Source: Streptomyces katrae (GTDB lineage Bacteria; Actinomycetota; Actinomycetes; Streptomycetales; Streptomycetaceae). Taken from it: 13,624 nucleotides of DNA. The stretch covers positions 1 to 13,624 of the forward strand of contig NZ_JZWV01000569.1 in the NCBI RefSeq assembly GCF_000966975.1, written 5' to 3'. Positions within the stretch are counted from its first letter, which is position 1. Each line of letters starts with the position of its first letter. A program made the position numbers and the translations under genes. Positions 6,008 to 11,390 of the stretch are shown piece after piece. The notes beneath the pieces are model-generated. The model was not told the DNA's origin. It did not search any database and was given only the letters and a program-made list of their open reading frames with translations.

Positions 6008-7201
6008 ATGTACCGACTACTCCGCGCACCGCTGCGGCCGGTGACGTACTCGCGCTGGCTGCACCTGTGCGTTCCGCTGCTGCTGCTCGCCCTGTGGATG
6101 TTCATCAATCCGCGCTGGCCGTGGATGCCCCTGCTGATCGTCATACCGTTCGGCTTCGTGCCGTGGGTGCGGCTGGCCGAGGGGCTCCAGGCGCAGTTCC
6201 TGCTGACCCCCCGGGTCCGGGAGGGCGCGGAGGACGGTGAGGCCGGGGACAACGGCATCGGCGCCGCGGTTTCGGCGCGTTGGGCGGACCGGTGGCGGAC
6301 CGTGCTGTGGCTGGAGATACGCCTGGTGGTGTCCGGGGCGGCGATGTTCGCCACCGTGTGGCTGCCGGTGGTGACCGTCGAGCTGATCGCGCTCGCGCTC
6401 GGACACCCCCTGAACGCCGACCCGCTGGTGCCCTTCGCACCGCCGCCGTGGGCCGCCGCCCTGCTGGCGCCGGTCCCGCTGGTCGTGCTGATCGTGGTCG
6501 TGGTCCTGCTCGGCGAGCTGATCACGGCCGTCGCGCGCCGGCTGCTGGGCCCTTCGGCCGCCGAGCGGCTGACGGCGCTGGAGGCGCGTACGGAGCAGTT
6601 GCTGGAGCGGACCCGCATCGCGCGCGAGCTGCACGACTCCATCGGGCACGCGCTGACCGTGGCGGTGGTCCAGGCAGGAGCGGCACGGGCCGCGGGCGAC
6701 CCGGAGTTCACCGACCGCGCGCTCAGCGCGATCGAGGAGACGGGCCGGGCCGCCCTGGAGGACCTGGAGCGGGTGTTGCTGGTGCTGCGGGAGTCCGCGC
6801 GGCCGGCGTCGCAGCGGCCGACCCTGGCCGAAGCGGACCGGCTGCTGGAGTCGGCCCGCGCCTCGGGAGCGCCGGTGGAGGCCGAACTGTCGGGTGCGCT
6901 GGAGGACTTGCCCGGTCCCGTCACCCGGGAGGGGTATCGGATCCTGCAGGAGGCGCTCACGAACGTGCTGCGGCACTGCGGCCCCGTTCCGGTCCGCGTA
7001 CGGGTCGAGATGGCCGACGGCCGGCTGGAGCTGGAGGTGACGAACCCGCTGCCGGAGCGCCCCTCCTTCAGCACGGGTGGGGGGAGCGGGCTGCGCGGGA
7101 TACGGGAGCGGGCCTCACTGCTCGGCGGCGAGGCCGAAACCGGTCCCCACCAGGGCGGCTGGCGGGTGCGCGCGAGGCTTCCGCTGGAGCGAATACGCTG
7201 A
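6008..7201 (+). CDS. Two-component sensor histidine kinase (DesK/HPK7-like, HisKA_3 type)
   Basis: The kinase has 397 residues. Its N-terminal sensor has hydrophobic segments at about 17-33, 39-54, 104-132 and 148-175, giving four likely membrane passes and little extracellular loop, so it may sense the membrane or a membrane-bound partner. A short coiled-coil (ERLTALEARTEQLLERTR) leads to the HisKA_3 phosphoacceptor motif ARELHDSIGH, with H209 the phosphorylated residue. The HATPase domain shows the N-box QEALTNVLRH (N319) and a G-box GGGSGLRGIRERA (358-369). These are hallmarks of kinases that pair with NarL/LuxR regulators, and one is encoded 4 bp downstream. The start at 6008 places the palindrome outside the coding region; GAGGG sits almost against the ATG. 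It is divergent from the ABC operon, which is its probable output or input. Confidence 0.93.
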   Translation: MYRLLRAPLRPVTYSRWLHLCVPLLLLALWMFINPRWPWMPLLIVIPFGFVPWVRLAEGLQAQFLLTPRVREGAEDGEAGDNGIGAAVSARWADRWRTVLWLEIRLVVSGAAMFATVWLPVVTVELIALALGHPLNADPLVPFAPPPWAAALLAPVPLVVLIVVVVLLGELITAVARRLLGPSAAERLTALEARTEQLLERTRIARELHDSIGHALTVAVVQAGAARAAGDPEFTDRALSAIEETGRAALEDLERVLLVLRESARPASQRPTLAEADRLLESARASGAPVEAELSGALEDLPGPVTREGYRILQEALTNVLRHCGPVPVRVRVEMADGRLELEVTNPLPERPSFSTGGGSGLRGIRERASLLGGEAETGPHQGGWRVRARLPLERIR

Positions 7202-7205
7202 CCGG

Positions 7206-7856
7206 ATGCCGGTTACCGTACTGCTCGTCGACGACGAACCCCTGGTGCGCGCGGGTCTGCGCGCGGTCCTGGAATCCCAGCCCGACATCGAGGTGGTGGG
7301 GGAGGCGGCGGACGGGGCGTCGGTCATCCCACTCGTCCGTCAACTGCGCCCGGACGTGGTGGCGATGGACGTGCGGATGCCGCTGCTCGACGGGATCGAG
7401 GCGACCAGGGCGGTCCTGCGGTCGGTCGACTCGCCCCCGAAGATCATCGTGGTCACGACCTTCGAGAACGACGAGTACGTCTACCAGGCGCTGCGCGCGG
7501 GGGCCGACGGGTTCCTGCTGAAGCGGGCCCGGCCCGCGGAGATCGTGCACGCGGTGCGGCTGGTGGCGGAGGGGGAGACCCTGCTGTTCCCGTCGGCCGT
7601 GCGGTCCCTCGCGGCCGAGTACGGCAACCGGCAGGCCCGCGCCGCCCTGGAGCGGGCCGCGCTGACCGAGCGGGAGGAGGCCGTCCTGCGCCTCATGGCG
7701 CGCGGGCTGACCAATGTGGAGATCGCCCGCGAGCTGATCGTCGGCACGGAGACGGTGAAGTCGCACGTCAGCGCGATCCTGGGCAAGCTGGGTGCGCGTG
7801 ACCGCACCCAGGCGGTGATCGCCGCGTACGAGTCCGGTTTCGTCTCGCCCGCCTGA
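7206..7856 (+). CDS. LuxR/NarL-family response regulator
   Basis: This 216-residue regulator has a receiver domain at about 3-120 and a LuxR-type helix-turn-helix at about 150-212. Receiver landmarks are the acidic pocket D9/D10, phosphoacceptor D55 in VVAMDVRMP, the VVTTFENDEYV switch region with its Thr, and the conserved Lys in GFLLKRA near residue 106. The DNA-binding domain reads LTEREEAVLRLMARGLTNVEIARELIVGTETVKSHV, with the recognition helix around GTETVKSHVSAIL. It should be phosphorylated by the kinase encoded 4 bp upstream, dimerise and bind a symmetric site; the 26-bp palindrome at 5952-5977 is the obvious candidate. The ATG at 7206 gives the standard MPVTVLLVDDEP start. The spacing implies co-translation with the kinase. 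Confidence 0.95.
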   Translation: MPVTVLLVDDEPLVRAGLRAVLESQPDIEVVGEAADGASVIPLVRQLRPDVVAMDVRMPLLDGIEATRAVLRSVDSPPKIIVVTTFENDEYVYQALRAGADGFLLKRARPAEIVHAVRLVAEGETLLFPSAVRSLAAEYGNRQARAALERAALTEREEAVLRLMARGLTNVEIARELIVGTETVKSHVSAILGKLGARDRTQAVIAAYESGFVSPA

Positions 7857-7873
7857 GGGCCCGCTTCTCGCCG

Positions 7874-7896
7874 CTGCGCCGGAGGCGCAGTACGAT
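7874..7896 (+). promoter_or_regulatory. ROK-gene promoter: inverted repeat abutting a TACGAT -10 element
   Basis: CTGCGCC-GGA-GGCGCAG (7874-7890) ends exactly where the -10 element TACGAT (7891-7896) begins, so it fills the spacer between -35 and -10. The predicted transcript start is near 7903. The placement fits an operator for autoregulation by the ROK protein. Because it also lies 17 bp after the response regulator stop, it could instead act as that operon's terminator. Confidence 0.5.
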
Positions 7897-7918
7897 CCGG
7901 CTGACAGGGCCGCTAGCT

Positions 7919-7925
7919 GGGAGGA
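7919..7925 (+). promoter_or_regulatory. Ribosome binding site GGGAGGA fixing a TTG start
   Basis: GGGAGGA lies 6 bp before TTG 7932. This strong Shine-Dalgarno at ideal spacing is the main reason for accepting a TTG start for the ROK gene. Confidence 0.8.
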
Positions 7926-7931
7926 CACACG

Positions 7932-9083
7932 TTGGGGCAGCTGACCGGCGGGGATCCCTCTCTGCTCAGGCGGATCAATTCGGCCGTGGTGCTGCGTGCG
8001 CTGCGCGCAGCCGAGTCGCCGACGCTCACCGACCTCACCCGGGTGACCGGGCTCTCCCGGCCGACGGTCGAGGGGGTGGTGGAGGGGCTGATGGGCGCCG
8101 GCCTGGTGGTCGAGGCCGACGCCGAGGAAGGTGCGCGGCGTCAGGGCCGGCCGGCGAGGAGGTTCCGTTTCAGGGCCGAGGCCGGCCATCTGCTGGGCAT
8201 CGAGATCGGCTCGCACCGGGTCGCGGTCCTGCTGTCCGGCCTGGACGGCCGGGTGATCGGGGCGGGGACGAAGGACGTGGCCGAGAGCGCGTCGGCCGAC
8301 GAGCGGCTGGAGAAGGTCAGGGCCGCGGTGGCGGATCTGCTGCGCCGGGCCGGCATCCCGCGCGACTCGCTGCGGGCGGTCGGGGTCGGCAGTCCCGGAA
8401 TCGTGGAGGCCGACGGGACAGTACGCCTGGGGACGGCCCTGCCCGGGTGGACCGGGCTGCCCCTCGGGGAGCGGCTGCGGCGCTCCTTCCGCTGCCCGGT
8501 CCGGGTGGAGAACGACGCCAACGCGGCGGCCGTCGCCGAACACTGGAAGGGCGCGGCACGGGACACCGACGACATGGTGTTCGTGATGGCCGGCCTCAGC
8601 CCGGGCGCGGGCTCCCTGATCGGCGGCCGGCTGCACCGGGGCTTCGGCGGCGCGGCGGGCGAGATCGGCGCCCTGCACCTGCTGGGACGGGAAGCCACCC
8701 CCGAGCGGCTGCTGTCGACGACGGGCGAACCGCTGCATCCGCTGGACGAGCCGGCGGTGGCCGAGGTCTTCGCGATGGCCAGGCGGGGCGACGAGCGGGC
8801 GGTGGCCGCGGTGGAACGATTCCTCCAGCGGCTGGTGCACGATGTGGCGGCGCTGGTGCTGGCGATGGATCCGGAGCTGGTGGTGGTCGGCGGGTGGGCG
8901 GCCGGCCTGGACGGGGTGCTCGAACCGCTGCGGCGGGAGCTGGAGCGGTACTGTCTGCGGCCGCCGCGGGTGGCGCTGTCGCTGCTGGGTGAGGCCGCGG
9001 TGGCCACGGGGGCGTTGCGGCTCGCGCTGGACCATGTGGAACAGGAGCTGTTCGCGGTGGAGAGGACCGTCACCGCGCGGTGA
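7932..9083 (+). CDS. ROK-family transcriptional regulator with degenerate kinase motifs
   Basis: This 383-residue protein has an N-terminal winged helix-turn-helix (about 10-80, with LTDLTRVTGLSRPTVEGVVEGL) joined to a ROK domain (about 85-370). Such proteins are usually sugar-responsive repressors of carbohydrate genes. The ROK hallmarks are partly eroded. The phosphate-1 loop is LLGIEIGSHRVAV rather than DxGGT, and phosphate-2 is AGLSPGAGS rather than GTGxGxG. The GEIGALHLL segment lacks the histidine after GExG, and the zinc cluster CxCGxxGCxE is absent. The base motif ENDAN (E193-N197, D195) is kept. A sugar-kinase role is therefore unlikely and a pure regulator more likely; the ligand is unknown. 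Start is TTG 7932, set by GGGAGGA. No sugar transporter or metabolic gene is adjacent, so its targets may be itself or distant genes. Confidence 0.9.
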   Translation: MGQLTGGDPSLLRRINSAVVLRALRAAESPTLTDLTRVTGLSRPTVEGVVEGLMGAGLVVEADAEEGARRQGRPARRFRFRAEAGHLLGIEIGSHRVAVLLSGLDGRVIGAGTKDVAESASADERLEKVRAAVADLLRRAGIPRDSLRAVGVGSPGIVEADGTVRLGTALPGWTGLPLGERLRRSFRCPVRVENDANAAAVAEHWKGAARDTDDMVFVMAGLSPGAGSLIGGRLHRGFGGAAGEIGALHLLGREATPERLLSTTGEPLHPLDEPAVAEVFAMARRGDERAVAAVERFLQRLVHDVAALVLAMDPELVVVGGWAAGLDGVLEPLRRELERYCLRPPRVALSLLGEAAVATGALRLALDHVEQELFAVERTVTAR

Positions 9084-9176
9084 GGTCCGGCGGCGGGGCG
9101 GGGCGGATGGGTGCCGGTCCGTCGGCGGGTGCCGCTGCACGGTACGTCTCCCCGCTCCGCCCTTCCTCCGTTCCCG

Positions 9177-9251
9177 CCTCAGGCGCCGGCGCGGCTGAAG
9201 ACTCGGGGGCTCCGCCCCCGTGCCCCCGCGCCTCAAACGCCGGCGGGCTGC
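9177..9251. repeat. Intergenic repeat pair flanking a hairpin, in a gene-free 195-bp gap
   Basis: The gap 9084-9278 between the convergent ROK and GntR genes has no credible gene. It contains two similar direct copies, CCTCAGGCGCCGGCGCGGCT (from 9177) and CCTCAAACGCCGGCGGGCTG (from 9231), on either side of a hairpin. The CCTCAAACGCCGGCG-type sequence resembles short elements I associate with many Streptomyces intergenic regions; a genome count would settle this. Confidence 0.5.
9204..9220. terminator. Bidirectional terminator hairpin between ROK and GntR genes
   Basis: CGGGGGC-TCC-GCCCCCG forms a 7-bp all-GC stem apart from its 3-nt loop. It lies in the gap between two convergent genes, 120 bp after the ROK stop and 58 bp after the GntR stop on the other strand. 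It would serve both directions. Confidence 0.65.
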
Positions 9252-9278
9252 GGATGGCCCCGGCGGCGTTGCGCTCGG

Positions 9279-10031
9279 TCAGGAGGCGGCGCGGGTTTCG
9301 GTGATTTCCATGCCCGTGTCGCCGAAGGTGAGGCGGCAGGTGTCGGCGCGGTAGGTGGCCACCGAGACGGCGGCCGTGCCCTCGGCGGTGAAGTAGCGGG
9401 TGGTGACCACGAGCACCGGGGCGCCCGGCAGCCGGTCCAGTTCCTTGGCGTCGTCGGCCCGGGCGGAGCCCAGCTCGACCGAGCGGTCCTGCCCGTCCAG
9501 CGCGAGCCGCTGGAGTTCCCGCAGGACGGCGCGCGCCCGGGCGGGCCCGGCGGGGGCGTCGATCGCGGAGAGCCCGGGCACGGAGGCGGCGGGTACGTAG
9601 AGCAGCTCGGCCGCGACGGCCTGGCCCTGCGTCACACGGGTCCGGCGCACCGTGTGGACCGGCCGGCCCGCTTCGGTGCCCAGCAGCGCGAGGACCGCGC
9701 CTGCCGGTACGGCCTCGACCGCGTCCACGGCCTCCCAGCCGTCGGCGGCCTCACCGGGCCAGCCGTGCCCCGTGCTGCCGACGGCGACGCCAACGCGCGG
9801 CGGGGCGACGGTCGTACCGACCCCGCGGCGGCGCTGCAGGCGGCCTTCGAGTTCGAGCTGCTCCAGGGCCTGCCGCAGGGTGGCGCGGGCGACTCCGAAG
9901 CGTGCGGCGAGCTCGCGCTCGTTGGGCAGGATCTCGCCGACCGCGAAGTCCCGGTCCAGCGCCTCGCTGAGCACGGTCTTGAGGTGCCAGTACTTCGGCT
10001 CCGGTACCGATTCGAGCTGCGTGGTCCCCAC
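9279..10031 (-). CDS. GntR-family transcriptional regulator, HutC/DasR subfamily (UTRA domain)
   Basis: This is a 250-residue regulator with an N-terminal winged helix at about 12-80 (LPNERELAARFGVARATLRQALEQLELEGRL, wing RRRGVGTTVAPPRV). The C-terminal part (about 95-245) fits a UTRA ligand-binding domain. The helix RATLRQAL keeps the Arg and Thr positions that GntR/HutC proteins such as DasR use to read GGTC half-sites. UTRA ligands are often sugar phosphates or amino-acid derivatives; this one is unknown. The start is GTG 10031, set by AGGAGGA 6 bp upstream. Its promoter (-35 TTGACC, 17-bp spacer, -10 TATCGT) is overlapped by the near-DasR site TTGGTCAAGACCAA, so it is probably autoregulated or under DasR. 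It diverges from the alpha/beta hydrolase gene. Confidence 0.9.
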   Translation of the reverse strand: MGTTQLESVPEPKYWHLKTVLSEALDRDFAVGEILPNERELAARFGVARATLRQALEQLELEGRLQRRRGVGTTVAPPRVGVAVGSTGHGWPGEAADGWEAVDAVEAVPAGAVLALLGTEAGRPVHTVRRTRVTQGQAVAAELLYVPAASVPGLSAIDAPAGPARARAVLRELQRLALDGQDRSVELGSARADDAKELDRLPGAPVLVVTTRYFTAEGTAAVSVATYRADTCRLTFGDTGMEITETRAAS

Positions 10032-10037
10032 CCTGAC

Positions 10038-10044
10038 TCCTCCT
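10038..10044 (-). promoter_or_regulatory. Ribosome binding site AGGAGGA fixing the GntR GTG start
   Basis: Read on the minus strand, AGGAGGA is followed by GTCAGG and then GTG. A near-perfect Shine-Dalgarno at 6-nt spacing decides the GTG start. Confidence 0.85.
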
Positions 10045-10072
10045 GCAATCGCCGCCGTCGCCGCGTCCGTCG

Positions 10073-10105
10073 GCAGTTCCAGCGGCAGTTCCGCGCCGCA
10101 GTTCC
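10073..10105. repeat. Three direct copies of GCAGTTCC in the GntR leader
   Basis: GCAGTTCC occurs at 10073-10080, 10085-10092 and 10098-10105, a period of 12 then 13 bp. The first two copies extend to CGGCAGTTCC. They fall inside the predicted untranslated leader of about 105 nt of the GntR gene. They could be protein-binding half-sites on one helix face or chance GC-rich duplication. Confidence 0.45.
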
Positions 10106-10144
10106 GCGCCCTTGTTTATTAAAGGTTCCTGCACTATCCCTGCG

Positions 10145-10173
10145 ACGATAGGACGGCGCACCCCCTTGGTCAA
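10145..10173 (-). promoter_or_regulatory. Consensus-like vegetative promoter for the GntR gene
   Basis: On the minus strand -35 TTGACC (10173-10168), a 17-bp spacer and -10 TATCGT (10150-10145) make the best vegetative-type promoter in the window. Transcription should start near 10138, leaving a leader of about 105 nt. Confidence 0.7.
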
Positions 10174-10179
10174 GACCAA
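10166..10179. promoter_or_regulatory. DasR-like operator (dre-like) TTGGTCAAGACCAA
   Basis: The inverted repeat TTGGTC-AA-GACCAA contains TGGTCAAGACCA, which matches the established DasR core TGGTCTAGACCA at 11 of 12 positions. It overlaps the -35 hexamer of the GntR promoter, a position suited to repression. The binder may be the GntR protein itself or the global N-acetylglucosamine regulator DasR; the identity is inference. Confidence 0.65.
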
Positions 10180-10222
10180 TCCTGGCCACTCCGCAGGGCA
10201 GATCGGGCATATGTAGCAAGAC

Positions 10223-10244
10223 GTTCATGGGATGTTCGTGCCCG
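10223..10244 (+). promoter_or_regulatory. Possible weak PHO box upstream of the alpha/beta hydrolase
   Basis: GTTCATGGGAT and GTTCGTGCCCG are adjacent 11-bp units sharing GTTC in 11-bp phase, as in PhoP direct-repeat units. They match the consensus GKTCAYYYRSG at only about 7 and 8 of 11 positions. The rest of the 319-bp gap (10032-10350) shows TTCGTG-N14-CACGAA at 10235-10260 and no gene. Confidence 0.3.
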
Positions 10245-10350
10245 CCGCACGTTTCACGAAGGGCGGGCGCCGGCGGCTACCCGGCAGTAATGATGGGGCG
10301 GTCATCTCCGACGGCCCACCCCACTCGCGTCCACCCCGACGAGGAGCAGC

Positions 10351-11259
10351 ATGACCGCCACGGTCTCCTTCACGATCGATTCGCCGCTGGGTCCCCGCAC
10401 CGCCACCGTCGCCGTCGAACGCGAGGGGAGGGGCGAGCCCCTCCTCCTGCTGCACGGCATCGGCCACCACCTGCAGGCCTGGCACCCGGTCTCCGGCATC
10501 CTGTCGGCCGAGTACGAGGTCATCGCCGTCGACCTGCCCGGCTTCGGCGCCTCCGAGCCCCTGCCGCCCGGCGTCCCGTACGACCTCACCACCGTCGCCA
10601 CGGCCCTCGGCTCGCTCTGCGCCGCGCTCGGCATCGGGCGTCCGCACGTCGCGGGGAACTCCCTCGGCGGGCTGCTCGCCCTCGAGATGGGACGCCTCGG
10701 TCTCGTCCGTTCCGTCACCGCCCTCTCCCCCGCCGGCTTCTGGTCGGACGCCGAGCGGCTCTACGCCTTCTCCGCCCTCCACGCGATACGCGCCGGCGCC
10801 CGGGCCCTGCCCCCTGCGGTCCTGGAGCGGCTCGCCCGGAGCGCCCCCGGCCGAGCCGCGCTCACCGGCAGCATCTACGCCCGCCCGGGCCGGCGCGCCC
10901 CGGAGGCCGTGATCGCCGAGACGCTGGCCCTGCGGACGGCGACGGGCTTCGGGCCGACACTGGCCGCGGGCGGTCCGGTCCGCTTCACCCACGACCTGCC
11001 CGGTCTGCCCGTGACGATCGCCTGGGGCTCCCGCGACCGGCTGCTGTTCCCCCGCCAGGGCCCGCGTGCCAAGCGGACGATCCCCGGGGCCCGGCTGGTG
11101 CGGCTGCGCGGCTGCGGCCACGTCCCGATGAACGACGACCCGGCGCTGGTCGCCCGGGTCATCAGCGACACGGCGCACGGCACGGAGCACGCCGGTACGG
11201 AGCACGCCGGTACGGAGCACGGCACCGCCTCCGGCGACGGCGCCCGCATCGGGGCCTGA
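10351..11259 (+). CDS. Alpha/beta hydrolase
   Basis: This 302-residue alpha/beta-hydrolase fold protein has a full catalytic set: oxyanion motif LLLHGIGHH (32-40), nucleophile elbow AGNSLGG with S104, acid D229 in WGSRDRLLFP, and H257 in GCGHVPMNDDP. A cap of roughly residues 130-200 lies between strands. It is cytoplasmic, with no signal peptide. The substrate cannot be read, but the fold and GNSLGG elbow suit esterases and C-C bond hydrolases of the MhpC type. The tail after about residue 275 is a low-complexity GTEHAGTEHAGTEHG repeat outside the fold. The start is supported by GAGGAG 4 bp upstream of ATG 10351. It lies upstream of phoD on the same strand with a 131-bp gap, and diverges from the GntR gene. 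Confidence 0.9.
   Translation: MTATVSFTIDSPLGPRTATVAVEREGRGEPLLLLHGIGHHLQAWHPVSGILSAEYEVIAVDLPGFGASEPLPPGVPYDLTTVATALGSLCAALGIGRPHVAGNSLGGLLALEMGRLGLVRSVTALSPAGFWSDAERLYAFSALHAIRAGARALPPAVLERLARSAPGRAALTGSIYARPGRRAPEAVIAETLALRTATGFGPTLAAGGPVRFTHDLPGLPVTIAWGSRDRLLFPRQGPRAKRTIPGARLVRLRGCGHVPMNDDPALVARVISDTAHGTEHAGTEHAGTEHGTASGDGARIGA
11179..11223 (+). repeat. 15-bp tandem repeat (three copies) encoding GTEHA
   Basis: Three head-to-tail 15-bp units, GGCACGGAGCACGCC, GGTACGGAGCACGCC and GGTACGGAGCACGGC, encode GTEHA-GTEHA-GTEHG near the C-terminus of the alpha/beta hydrolase. The unit length keeps the frame, so copy number can vary without breaking the gene. Confidence 0.85.
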
Positions 11260-11296
11260 CCCCGGAACCGGGCCCGGTCGTGATCGGCTGACGGGT

Positions 11297-11318
11297 GTTC
11301 ATCCACGGTTCGCGTGGG
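11297..11318 (+). promoter_or_regulatory. PHO box upstream of phoD-like phosphatase
   Basis: Two adjacent 11-bp direct-repeat units, GTTCATCCACG and GTTCGCGTGGG, lie about 73 bp before the phosphatase start. The first matches the Streptomyces PhoP unit consensus GKTCAYYYRSG at all 11 positions, the second at 9. PhoP activation of secreted phosphatase genes under phosphate limitation is established in Streptomyces. An inverted repeat GTGTGC-GACG-GCACAC follows at 11335-11350, between the box and the gene. Confidence 0.7.
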
Positions 11319-11390
11319 CGACTCGGCCGGTCTGGTGTGCGACGGCACACTGGTCCGGCCATCCCCCCAGCCGTCCCTGGAGACGCACCC

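Noticed and set aside
4980..6029. Fusion-like open frame upstream of the permease, running through the ATPase gene on the same strand
   Set aside because: The upstream part is the wrong frame of the ATPase and gives Arg/Pro/His-rich sequence. The permease begins at ATG 4979.
7068..9236. A 722-codon open frame on the minus strand opposite the response regulator and ROK genes
   Set aside because: It encodes His/Gln/Arg/Gly/Pro-rich low-complexity sequence with no domain, and lies opposite two well-supported genes. It is an effect of high G+C at third codon positions.
11295..11390. Longer phoD start at ATG 11295
   Set aside because: It would put the twin-arginine signal peptide internally and the PHO box inside the gene. 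ATG 11391 has a GGAG at good spacing.
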